A DNA stretch of 64,000 nt from Actinoplanes oryzae. GTDB lineage: Bacteria > Actinomycetota > Actinomycetes > Mycobacteriales > Micromonosporaceae. Position 1 is the stretch's first letter. Each line of letters begins with the position of its first letter. The DNA is taken from positions 1-64,000 of the forward strand of contig NZ_JAUQWH010000020.1 of the NCBI RefSeq assembly GCF_030757795.1. Direction: 5' to 3'. Below are positions 19,659 to 27,536 of the stretch, one piece after another. The translations under genes were made by a program, and so were the position numbers. The notes under the pieces are model-generated. The model saw only the letters and a list, made by a program, of their open reading frames with translations. It was not told the DNA's origin and did not search any database.

Positions 19659-20567
19659 ATGCGGGTCGTATTCGTGCACGGGGCGTGCGTCAGGGACGGG
19701 AGGTGGTGGTGGCATCCAGCCGCCGAGGTGCTGCGCGAACGCGGCATCGGCAGCGTGGCCCCGGCGCTGCCGAGCTGCGGCGAGGGCGAGCGGGCGGCGG
19801 GGCCGGACGGTCCCGGGCTCGCCGACGACGTCGCCGCGGTGCGAGCGGTCCTGGCGGGAAGCGACGAGCCGACCGTGGTCGTGGCGCACAGCTACGGCGG
19901 CATCGTCGCAGCCGAGGCGGCGGCCCGCCCTCAGCAAGCTGCCGATCCGACGGACGTCGCTCAGCAAGCTGCCGATCCAGTGGGCGGTGCTCAGCATGCT
20001 GCCGATCCGACGGGCGTCGCTCAGCATGCTGCTGGTCCGACGGGCGTCGCTCAGCAAGTTGCTGGTTCGGCGGGCGTCGCTGGGCTAGCTGCCGGTTCGG
20101 CGGGCGTCGCTGGGCAGTCGGCCCGTCTGGGGGGCGTGCAGCACCTGGTGCTGGTGTCGAGCTACCTGCCCGAGCCGGGCGAGTCGTTGTCGGCGTTCGG
20201 AGCGCAGGAGCCGCCGGCGTACCTGGACTTCGATCCGGTGGGCGGCACGTTCGGCGCCCGGCCCGAACTGTTCGCGGAGACCTTCGCCCAGGACTGCCCG
20301 CCGGAGCTCGTCCGCGGCGGCCAGGCCCGGCTGGCCCGGCAGACGCTGACCGTGACCCAGGAGCCGGTCCGGGCAGCCGCGTGGCGTGACGTGCCGACGA
20401 CGTACGTGGTGTGCACCGAGGACCGGGGCACCCCGGCCGAGGCGCAACGGCGGTTCGCACGCCGCGCGGATCGGGTCGTCGAGCTTCGGGCGGGTCACCA
20501 CCCGTTCCTGTCGCAGCCGCGCGCCGTCGCCGACATCATCAGCGGGCTGCCGGGTTTTGCGGGGTAA
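19659..20567 (+). CDS. Alpha/beta hydrolase with a tandem-repeat insertion
   Basis: This 302-residue cytosolic alpha/beta hydrolase resembles the actinomycete esterase/lactonase-like group. The oxyanion HGA is near 7-9, the nucleophile elbow AHSYGG near 76-81 (Ser78), the acid probably in CTEDRG near 250-255, and the catalytic His in GHHPF near 280. Between the nucleophile strand and the next strand (residues 92-161) lies a seven-fold 10-residue repeat of the type QQAADPTDVA, absent from ordinary members. ATG 19659 is four bases after GAGGAGGA. The divergent TetR gene is its likely regulator. Confidence 0.85.
   Translation: MRVVFVHGACVRDGRWWWHPAAEVLRERGIGSVAPALPSCGEGERAAGPDGPGLADDVAAVRAVLAGSDEPTVVVAHSYGGIVAAEAAARPQQAADPTDVAQQAADPVGGAQHAADPTGVAQHAAGPTGVAQQVAGSAGVAGLAAGSAGVAGQSARLGGVQHLVLVSSYLPEPGESLSAFGAQEPPAYLDFDPVGGTFGARPELFAETFAQDCPPELVRGGQARLARQTLTVTQEPVRAAAWRDVPTTYVVCTEDRGTPAEAQRRFARRADRVVELRAGHHPFLSQPRAVADIISGLPGFAG
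19932..20141 (+). repeat. 30-bp in-frame tandem repeat, seven units
   Basis: Seven consecutive 30-bp units encode 10-residue copies from QQAADPTDVA to GQSARLGGVQ in the hydrolase gene. The first copies are the most alike and the last ones drift. The length of 210 bp keeps the frame. Confidence 0.88.
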
Positions 20568-20590
20568 GCGCAACCACTCACGCACGTAGC

Positions 20591-20645
20591 CGTGCGGGCG
20601 GGGCCGTTCAGGGGCGCCCAGCGCCCCTGGCCCCGCCCGTGCGAG
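20591..20645. terminator. Very stable bidirectional terminator
   Basis: GGGCGGGGCC (20595-20604) pairs with GGCCCCGCCC (20629-20638), and AGGGGCGC pairs with GCGCCCCT inside, with wobble pairs extending the base outward. It lies between the convergent hydrolase gene and the secretion island. Confidence 0.75.
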
Positions 20646-20704
20646 CCCTCGGCGGGAGCGACGATCTGCACCCCCCACCCAGCTACGACATCGTTCTTAA
20701 TCTT

Positions 20705-21370
20705 TTAAGGCCTGGCAACCGACCCCAGAAGCGCCTGCTCGGTCGGCGTGCTGCTGAGCATGACCCACTGCAGGCGCGCGCGGCTGACCAGGCCGACCAT
20801 CTCGCCGGGCAGCTGCGGCAGATAGGTCTGCGCCTGCCGGATGCCCAGCACTGAGGCGGCCATCGCGGCCTCGGCGGGGGTGAGGCGCTGGAGGACGACC
20901 ACGTCGCTCTGCTGGAGCAGCGCCTCGTCCCAGGATGCGAGGTCGTCGCGGACGACGAGGGTGGCCTGCCACGGGCCGCCGGCGCTGGGCGGGGGGCCGA
21001 CCGCGGCGCCGGCGTCGACGATGACCAGGTGGGGGGCGCCGAGGGTGGCGGCGATGGGCGGGGGGCTGTCGGGCGGGAGGAAGGCGGCCGTCTCGCGGCC
21101 GACGCCGCAGCGGCGCAGGAAGGCGTCCCAGACCTGCTCGCGGGCCGTCTGGATGAACAGCCGGGCGCCGATCGCCAGCGCGCGGAAGGCCAGCAGCTGG
21201 GCGCAGCCGACGCCGCCGATCACCAGCATGCGGGTGGGCGCGGGGCGGAACGGGCGCAGCGTGACAGGCTGCTTCTGGCGGTTGCGGCCGACGACGAGGC
21301 CGGCGCCGCCCGTGCGGAGGCCGCCGTCGTCGAACGCGGCGGCGCCCGCCGTGAAGGTCGCGCCGATCAC
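20705..21370 (-). CDS. Secretion-island protein of unknown function
   Basis: This 221-residue protein overlaps eccE by ATGA (21367-21370), so it is the last gene of the AAA ATPase-eccE operon. It is Ala/Gly/Pro-rich with a hydrophobic core RMLVIGGVGCAQLLAFRALAIGARLF near 48-73 and a segment TLVVRDDLASWDEALLQQ, resembling a small Rossmann or nucleotide-binding-like fold, but no P-loop is present. Gene position is the only functional clue: a cytosolic or peripheral accessory factor of type VII secretion. Confidence 0.65.
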   Translation of the reverse strand: MIGATFTAGAAAFDDGGLRTGGAGLVVGRNRQKQPVTLRPFRPAPTRMLVIGGVGCAQLLAFRALAIGARLFIQTAREQVWDAFLRRCGVGRETAAFLPPDSPPPIAATLGAPHLVIVDAGAAVGPPPSAGGPWQATLVVRDDLASWDEALLQQSDVVVLQRLTPAEAAMAASVLGIRQAQTYLPQLPGEMVGLVSRARLQWVMLSSTPTEQALLGSVARP

Positions 21371-22770
21371 AGGAAACCTCCCAGGGGCAGGGTCGCGGCG
21401 AGGCCGAGGACCTGTTCCCCGTCGTAGCGTTCGGTGCGGCCGCCGGCCGCCTGGACGGCGTCATCGAGCGCCTTGTCGCCGGCGGCCAGCACGCCGGGGT
21501 CCGGGGCGGCCAGGCGGAAGGCCACCTCGACCAGGATCGCCTCGTCCTCGGCGACGCGGGCCGGGTTGTGCGTCACGGCGAGGGACAGCACGCTGCCCAC
21601 GGCCGGCAGCTTGAGCAGTATCTCCTCGGGCTGCCAGTCGCGCACCGGCCAGTGGACGACGCGGCGGCAGCTGTGCACGAACTCCTCGACCCAGGCGGCG
21701 CGCCAGGTCTCGCGGCCGGTGGGGCGGGCCTCGGGATCGGGCCGCTTGCCGGCGGACAGGCGCCCGAGATGCGACACCGCGCCGAGCAGGCCCTCGCGGT
21801 CGAGGATGCGGGCGGACACCTTGTCCATGCGCAGGTGGCGGCGGGCGCGCTTGACGGCGGAGAGCAGCGCGGGGCGCAATTCGGCATCCGCGTACGCGTC
21901 GGCGGTGCGCGCGGCCTGCAGCACGAGCCAGCTGCGGCGTTCCGCGGGGACCTCGCTGCCGGTCAGTTCCCGGTAGGAGCGCTCGACCACGCCGGGCCCG
22001 ACCACGGGGGCCGGGGTGACGGACACGAGCAGTTGCGCGGTGATCGGGAACGCGTGCGCCTCGGCCAGCGGCAGCATTGCGACCGGCGACGGCAGGCGCA
22101 CGGGCTCGCCGGCGAACAGCACCGTGTCCTCCGGGCCCAGCTCGAGCACCGCGCACAGCCCGCCGCGATGGGTGATCAGGGCGACCTGCCGGTCGTCGAG
22201 CTCCACGGAGTCGAGGGCCACGGTCGGCTCGGCGAAGCCCAGCAGGTCGAGCGCCGCGCCCTCGCCGGACGCCGGTGCCCGGTGCGAGCGGCCGCGGAAG
22301 CGCAGCCACACGCCGAACCAGCGGTAGAGCCAGCGGCCGCGGAAGCGGATCAGCGTCGGCGACACCAGCAGCAGCGCCACGACGGCGACGGCGATCGTGG
22401 TGACGAGATTGCCCAGGGTGTACGCCGCGAGGACCGCCGCCGCGGCGAGCTGCCACGCGAGGAGCTGGCCGAGGCTGAGCGCGCCGAGCCCGGTCTTGAC
22501 GAGCCGGGGGTGGCCGGGCCTGGTGACGACGGCGGGCGGCGGGGGCTCCGCCGGGGCGGCGCCGGGGCGGAAGTCGTAGTCGGCCTGGGGTTGCGCGGCG
22601 GGGCGTGCGGCGGTGACCGTCTGCGCGCGGGCCTGCGCCTGCGCGGCGGCGGGGCGTGCCTGGCCGGCGTACGCGGGGAGGACGGGCTGCGGCGCGGCCT
22701 GGCCCTGGGCGGGTTGCGGCTGCGCGGCGGGCTGTCCATAGGGGAGCGCGCGGCCGTAGGGGTCGGTCAT
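21367..22770 (-). CDS. eccE: Type VII secretion protein EccE
   Basis: This 467-residue membrane protein matches EccE of ESX systems, the peripheral subunit of the EccB-C-D-E inner-membrane core. A long Pro/Gln/Ala-rich N-terminal tail (about 1-85) precedes two adjacent membrane helices (about 98-140), then the conserved soluble domain containing LVLQAARTADAYAD. It overlaps the AAA ATPase gene by ATGA (22767-22770) and the downstream gene by ATGA, so the three are translated as a unit. It sits more than 8 kb from eccC, an unusual split of core genes. Confidence 0.82.
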   Translation of the reverse strand: MTDPYGRALPYGQPAAQPQPAQGQAAPQPVLPAYAGQARPAAAQAQARAQTVTAARPAAQPQADYDFRPGAAPAEPPPPAVVTRPGHPRLVKTGLGALSLGQLLAWQLAAAAVLAAYTLGNLVTTIAVAVVALLLVSPTLIRFRGRWLYRWFGVWLRFRGRSHRAPASGEGAALDLLGFAEPTVALDSVELDDRQVALITHRGGLCAVLELGPEDTVLFAGEPVRLPSPVAMLPLAEAHAFPITAQLLVSVTPAPVVGPGVVERSYRELTGSEVPAERRSWLVLQAARTADAYADAELRPALLSAVKRARRHLRMDKVSARILDREGLLGAVSHLGRLSAGKRPDPEARPTGRETWRAAWVEEFVHSCRRVVHWPVRDWQPEEILLKLPAVGSVLSLAVTHNPARVAEDEAILVEVAFRLAAPDPGVLAAGDKALDDAVQAAGGRTERYDGEQVLGLAATLPLGGFL

Positions 22771-24452
22771 CGCGCACCTCCCGTGGCCGCGACGACGTCG
22801 GCCACCTCGACGGTCCGCAGCTCGTCGAAGCTGGGCCGGCGGCCGGACTGGCGCAGCCGTTGCGCCTGCGCCTTGCGCACGCCCTCGAACAGCTTGCGCG
22901 CCTCGCGGGCGTTGCCGAAATTCTGGTCCCGCTCGATCGTCGCGAAGTGCCGGTGCAGCACGTCGGTCACCTGGTCGGCGAGCAGGTACTCGTCGGCGGT
23001 GGCCATCCGGCTCACGATCGTCACCAGCTGCTCGGGGGAGTAGTTGCCGAACTCGATGGTCTTCGCGAACCTCGATGCCAGACCCGGGTTGGCGTCGAGG
23101 AAGTCGAGCATCTCGCCGGTGTAGCCGGCCGCGATCACGGCGATCTCGTCGCGGTGGTCCTCCATGAGCTTGACCAGCGTGTCGATGGCCTCCTGGCCGA
23201 AGTCGCCCCCGCCGCCGAGCGACCGGGACAGCGTGTAGGCCTCGTCGATGAAGAGCACGCCGCCGCGCGCCTTGTCGAAGGCGGCGGCCGTCTTCTCCGC
23301 GGTGTGGCCCAGGTACTGCCCGACCAGGTCGCGCCGCGAGACCTCCCGGAACGGGCCGCCGGGCAGCGCGCCGAGGGCGGCCAGCAGCTCGCCGTAGATC
23401 CGGGCCACGGTCGTCTTGCCGGTGCCGGGCGCCCCGGCGAAGATCAGGTGGTGGCTGACCGCGCTGACCGGCAGCCCGGAGGCGCGCCGCCACTCGTTGA
23501 CCTGGATCTCGTCGATGAGCGCGCGCACCTCCTCCTTGACGCCCTCGAGGCCGACCATCGCCTCCAGCTCGCCGAGCAGCTCCTCGGTGCGGGCGGCGTC
23601 CTGCTGCACGGCCTGCGCCGCGGCCTCCGCCCCGAAGACCGCGCGCTTGCCGGACGCGCCCTCGACGATCGTCGGCGTCGCGCCCTCGAGGATCTCGACG
23701 GCCGGCAGTCCCGTGTTCTCGAAGGTGCACGCCTCGACACTGCCGCCGCAGCCCCGGCCGAACGAGACAGCCGGCCCGCGGGTGTCGTGGATCTTGCAGC
23801 GGAGGAGCGACGGGCTGCTCTGCTGCGCCACGGCCACCCCGGCGCCGGACGTCTGCGAGATGTCGCACGCCTCGATGACCGGCTTGCCGTACTGGTAGAC
23901 GTAGATGCCCCGGCTCGCGCAGCGGGTGATCGTCGTGGTGCGGATCGTGGGCGCGGCCCCGATGCGCACGATGATGCCGTCCTCGGAGAGATCGGCGAAC
24001 TCGCAGCCGTCGACGGTGCCGTCCGCCTCCTCGACCACCAGGCCGTAGCGGGCGCCGGTCACCTTGCAGCGGCTCAGGTCGAACTCCGCCCGCCCCCGGA
24101 TCGACACGGCCGGCCCGTAGCCCGCGGTCAGCGTGCAGCCGCTCATCGACAGCCGCGTGTTGTCGGCGGTCACCACGGCCGCGTCGCCGGCCCGCAGGGT
24201 GAGGTCGCGCAGCTCCACCTTGCCGCCGGTGCAGGTCACCGTCGCGTACGCCGAGCTGGACACGTCGATCGTGACGGTCCCCGCGCCCTGGGCGGCGACG
24301 ATCGTCACCTCCCGGTCGGTGATGAACAGCGCCTCGTAGTAGGTGCCGGGCGCGAGGGACACGACGGCGTCCTCGGCCACCGCGGCGAGCGCCTCGCCGA
24401 TCGACGGATAGGCGCCGGGCTGACCGGGGGCGACGAGCAGGGTGCGTGGCAT
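22767..24452 (-). CDS. Right-handed beta-helix/EccA-type AAA+ ATPase fusion
   Basis: This 561-residue protein has an N-terminal parallel beta-helix (about 1-270; a pectate-lyase-like ladder of short strands such as GTYYEALF, VTIVAAQG and VELRDLTL). The C-terminal half is a CbxX/CfqX-type AAA+ module of the EccA class, with Walker A GAPGTGKTT near 340, Walker B VLFIDEA near 397 and the sensor/arginine region NPGLASRF. EccA ATPases act on ESX substrates and chaperones in the cytosol; classical EccA has a TPR N terminus, here replaced by a beta-helix. ATG 24452 follows GAGGAA. Confidence 0.82.
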   Translation of the reverse strand: MPRTLLVAPGQPGAYPSIGEALAAVAEDAVVSLAPGTYYEALFITDREVTIVAAQGAGTVTIDVSSSAYATVTCTGGKVELRDLTLRAGDAAVVTADNTRLSMSGCTLTAGYGPAVSIRGRAEFDLSRCKVTGARYGLVVEEADGTVDGCEFADLSEDGIIVRIGAAPTIRTTTITRCASRGIYVYQYGKPVIEACDISQTSGAGVAVAQQSSPSLLRCKIHDTRGPAVSFGRGCGGSVEACTFENTGLPAVEILEGATPTIVEGASGKRAVFGAEAAAQAVQQDAARTEELLGELEAMVGLEGVKEEVRALIDEIQVNEWRRASGLPVSAVSHHLIFAGAPGTGKTTVARIYGELLAALGALPGGPFREVSRRDLVGQYLGHTAEKTAAAFDKARGGVLFIDEAYTLSRSLGGGGDFGQEAIDTLVKLMEDHRDEIAVIAAGYTGEMLDFLDANPGLASRFAKTIEFGNYSPEQLVTIVSRMATADEYLLADQVTDVLHRHFATIERDQNFGNAREARKLFEGVRKAQAQRLRQSGRRPSFDELRTVEVADVVAATGGAR

Positions 24453-24560
24453 GGTTCCTCGTGGGCTGGGGTGGAACCCGACGATATCGCAGGTCGGCGG
24501 GTCCACGGGACCCCCGGCGGGGCCGCTACGCTGTCCTGCACACACGGGGAAGGGGTATCG

Positions 24561-25367
24561 GTGGCACACGAGCGGATGCTGCCGCTGGCGGCGGGTGCGC
24601 TCCTGGTCGGGGGCACGGTGCACACGCACACGTCGATCCGGGGCGACGGCACGCCGAATCTGCATCCGGTCCTGCGCCGCCTGATCGAGGAGCTGCCGGC
24701 CGGACAGCGGGAGCGGTTCGCGGGGTGGTGCGCGGAGACCGTACTCATCTCGGACCGGCTGCACGACGCGGGGGCGGATCTGTCGGCCATGGCGGCCCGC
24801 TCGCTGCTGTGGGGGGCCCAGGTGCAGGTCGTGCACGTACGCGAGGACGGGGACCCGGTGCAGGGTTCATCGTTGCCGCCGTGCCGCACGTGCGCCGCGG
24901 TGCTCGATCACTTCGGGATGGAGCTTCCCGAGCCCGGGGTGCGTACCGTCGACGCTCCTGCCTCTCGTGACGAAGCTCGCGCGAAACGCTGGGCGCTCGA
25001 TCTGGCGGCCAGTCGCCACACCGTCGTGCCGGCGGCGATCGAGGCGTGGTCAGCTTTCGGCGGCCTGGCGCAGGCCGCGGGGGAGACGGGCGAGGAGGTC
25101 GCTCCCCGGTCGTTCGTGATCGACCCCCGCCGAGTACGCACCAGCGTGGCGACTCTCACGGCGCTCGGTGCCGCCGTCGGCACGCCGCTGACGCCGCTGG
25201 GCGAGGAGGGCGACGGCACCGGCATCCTGTCGATCGACGCCGGCGGCCGGGTGTTCGTGAGCGATCACACCGGCGACTGGTTCCTCGGCCCGACGGTCCA
25301 GGCGGCCCTGGACGCCCTGTCGCTGGGCCGGGCCGTCGACCGGGTCAAGGCGGACGGCACCTGGTGA
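24561..25367 (+). CDS. YwqJ-like deaminase fused to a SUKH-3-like domain
   Basis: This 268-residue protein begins with a nucleotide/nucleic-acid deaminase-fold domain: HTHTSIR, NLHPVL, the zinc-site GWCAE near 57-61 and PPCRTC near 100-105. The second half (about 135-265) resembles SUKH-3 immunity proteins (FGGLAQAAGE, EEGDGTGILSI, DHTGDWFLG). The deaminase half aligns motif by motif with the deaminase domain of the large toxin near 47,600-48,080. GTG 24561 follows GGGGAAGGGG. The downstream SseB-like gene overlaps by GTGA. Role is inferred: a self-neutralised or decoy copy of the effector domain. Confidence 0.75.
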   Translation: MAHERMLPLAAGALLVGGTVHTHTSIRGDGTPNLHPVLRRLIEELPAGQRERFAGWCAETVLISDRLHDAGADLSAMAARSLLWGAQVQVVHVREDGDPVQGSSLPPCRTCAAVLDHFGMELPEPGVRTVDAPASRDEARAKRWALDLAASRHTVVPAAIEAWSAFGGLAQAAGETGEEVAPRSFVIDPRRVRTSVATLTALGAAVGTPLTPLGEEGDGTGILSIDAGGRVFVSDHTGDWFLGPTVQAALDALSLGRAVDRVKADGTW

Positions 25368-26443
25368 CCGACTGGGCGCCTGTCACCGCGACCGAGCGGG
25401 CCATGCTGGCGGCCGTCGCCGCCGACGACCCGGCCGCGCTGCTGGCCGCCCTGGTCACCGGGCCACTGCTGATGCCGGTCTCGCCGGCCGCCGCCGCGGG
25501 CCGGGAGCCGGCGGGATGGGCGACCGGGATGCTCGACGGTGTGACGCACGTCCTGGCCTTCACCTCACCGGAAGCGATCGCGGCCTGCCTCCCCGGCCGG
25601 CCGGTGACCTACCGCACCGACAGCGTGCCGTCCCTGGTGGCGAACTGGCCGGACCCCTCGTGGCGGCTCGCCGTCGACCTCGGCCTGCCGATCGGCCTGG
25701 TGCTCGGCGGCCACGACGTGGCCGCGTTGCCCGATCTGACCGTCCCGGGCGAGTCCGCGCTGCGCGCCGCGGTGGAAGCCCAGGACGAGAACGCCGTCAC
25801 CGCCGCGATGCTGCGCGCGGAGCTGATCCTGCCCATCGGGCCGGACGCCCCGCCGACCCGGGACCTGGGCGACCCGGCATTCCCGTGGCCGCGCGTGCCG
25901 GAGGGCATCACCGTCTACACGTCCGAGGAGCGGATGCGACAGGCTGTCGGCGAGGCGGACTTCATCGCCGTCACCAGCCTGCAACTCACGACAAACTGGC
26001 CGGACGACACCGCCGCGCTGCTGCTCAACGCGGGGACGCCGCTGGCCGTGTCGATCGCCGGCCCGACCGTACGCGAGCTCGCCACCTGGTTCGGCGAGCT
26101 GCGCGCTGCCATGGCGCCGTCCGTCTCCCAGATCGTGATCCCGCCCCTGTATGTGTCCGCGTACCTGGACCACGGCTACGACCGGGCCACCGGCCAGGTG
26201 CACACGCCGGTGGCCGGCGAGACGCCGGTCGCGTTGTACGAGCGGCTCGGGCTGCTGGGGGAGGGATCGCCGTTCCAGCCGGACGATCGCTGGGCCGTGG
26301 TGCTGCGCTTCAACGGCCCGGCCCCGTCAGGCTCGTCCCTTGTCGTGCCGGACGGCGCCACGCTGCACCGGCTCACCGCGGAAGGCGACGACGTGCCGGT
26401 GGCCGTCTATTCCGCCGCCGAACGACGCTGGTCCCCGAGGTAA
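25364..26443 (+). CDS. SseB-like protein, duplicated domain
   Basis: This 359-residue cytosolic protein has two related halves of the SseB type: an N-terminal copy around ALLAALVTGPLLMPVSP and a second around AVTAAMLRAELILPIGPD. Each is followed by a segment predicting position along a chain (YTSEERMRQA for the second). SseB-domain proteins are frequent accessory genes of polymorphic-toxin and secretion loci in actinomycetes, function unproved. GTG 25364 overlaps the deaminase-SUKH stop (GTGA). Its 3' end overlaps the convergent beta-helix gene by 37 bp. Confidence 0.7.
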   Translation: MTDWAPVTATERAMLAAVAADDPAALLAALVTGPLLMPVSPAAAAGREPAGWATGMLDGVTHVLAFTSPEAIAACLPGRPVTYRTDSVPSLVANWPDPSWRLAVDLGLPIGLVLGGHDVAALPDLTVPGESALRAAVEAQDENAVTAAMLRAELILPIGPDAPPTRDLGDPAFPWPRVPEGITVYTSEERMRQAVGEADFIAVTSLQLTTNWPDDTAALLLNAGTPLAVSIAGPTVRELATWFGELRAAMAPSVSQIVIPPLYVSAYLDHGYDRATGQVHTPVAGETPVALYERLGLLGEGSPFQPDDRWAVVLRFNGPAPSGSSLVVPDGATLHRLTAEGDDVPVAVYSAAERRWSPR

Positions 26444-27447
26444 CGAGCGACCGGTTTCGTGTTGTAGGCGGCAATCGCGGCCGCGGCTGCGGCTCCGGCC
26501 ACGAGCGGACCCACCATTGTGGAGTTCCACTCGATCTTCCCCTGGATCAGCAGCGACACGATCGCCACCAGGCACAACCCGGCCGTGATGCCGGCCGCCT
26601 GCGGGAATCCGTTCTCCCGGGTGCCGAAATACACGAGCAGGGCCGAGACCACGTGCATGAGCGTGAAAGCCGCCGTGATCAGAGCAAAGAGCGTGAAGAT
26701 GACGTACGTGAACACGACGCCGTCGCCGTCCGCATGCACCAGAATCCGGATGCACCCCACCGTGGCGGCGCCCCACAGAATCACGGCCGGAACCAGCAGA
26801 ACCACGGCCGCATAGAGGGCGGGAGGCCGTTTGGTGCCGTCATCGGGGGCTGCCCCAGCCTTGCGCGGCCGGACCCGGTTGTTCTCCGCGTCGGCACAGT
26901 TGTCCACGATCGCCTTGGCGCCCGGCTCGTACGTGATCGACTGCAGCGTGACGTTGCTGAGCGTCGCGCGGCTGGTGCCGTTGAGCAGCACCGCGCCCGC
27001 AATCTGTCCGAAGTCGACCTGCCCGTCGGCCGAATCGGTGCGCACGCTCCCGGCGATGGTCGCGCGGCTGATGGCGTACGCCGTCCCGGTCACCGCCACC
27101 ACCGCCTCCCCGGCGCCGAACAACGTGCAATTCTCCACCGTGAGCCGCCCGCCCTCGGCCGAGACCGCGGCACCGGTGCTCGCCTTGAGCGTGACATCCC
27201 GAACGGTGACCTGGGAATCCTTGCAAGTCACCGCGTTGTACGCCGAACTGCTCACGTCAATGACGACGGACCCGGGCCCCTGCTCCGCAACCAGGGTGAC
27301 GCTCTTATCGGTGACAAAAAGCGCCTCGTAGTACGTCCCGGCAGCCAGCACCACCACGGCCCCCTCGTCACCGACCGCCGAGAGCGCGTCCCCAATCCTC
27401 TGATGAGCACCCTCCCGGCCGGGGGCGACGAGTAGCTGCTGGGTCAT
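26407..27447 (-). CDS. Beta-helix protein with C-terminal membrane helices
   Basis: This 346-residue protein has an N-terminal beta-helix (about 1-190) closely related to that of the AAA+ fusion: shared blocks include LLVAPG, GTYYEALF.TD and IDVSSSAY. The C terminus has about four membrane helices (about 212-335), separated from the helix domain by a basic linker. ATG 27447 follows AGAGGA by nine bases. It lies downstream of the mycosin gene. A membrane docking partner for the beta-helix ATPase is the simplest inference; no enzyme motif is visible. Confidence 0.75.
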   Translation of the reverse strand: MTQQLLVAPGREGAHQRIGDALSAVGDEGAVVVLAAGTYYEALFVTDKSVTLVAEQGPGSVVIDVSSSAYNAVTCKDSQVTVRDVTLKASTGAAVSAEGGRLTVENCTLFGAGEAVVAVTGTAYAISRATIAGSVRTDSADGQVDFGQIAGAVLLNGTSRATLSNVTLQSITYEPGAKAIVDNCADAENNRVRPRKAGAAPDDGTKRPPALYAAVVLLVPAVILWGAATVGCIRILVHADGDGVVFTYVIFTLFALITAAFTLMHVVSALLVYFGTRENGFPQAAGITAGLCLVAIVSLLIQGKIEWNSTMVGPLVAGAAAAAAIAAYNTKPVARYLGDQRRSAAE

Positions 27448-27490
27448 GGCTTTCATTCCTCTTCATCACGTTCGGAAGCAGACACACCGC

Positions 27491-27520
27491 GGGCCGCCCA
27501 CCTGCAACGGTGAACGGCCC
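27491..27520 (-). terminator. Hairpin between mycosin and beta-helix genes
   Basis: GGGCCG (27491-27496) pairs with CGGCCC (27515-27520), with CACC/GGTG pairing inside. It lies in the 89-bp gap on the minus strand and has no U-tract, so it may attenuate rather than stop transcription. Confidence 0.35.
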
Positions 27521-27536
27521 GGTCCGGTCTTTCGGT

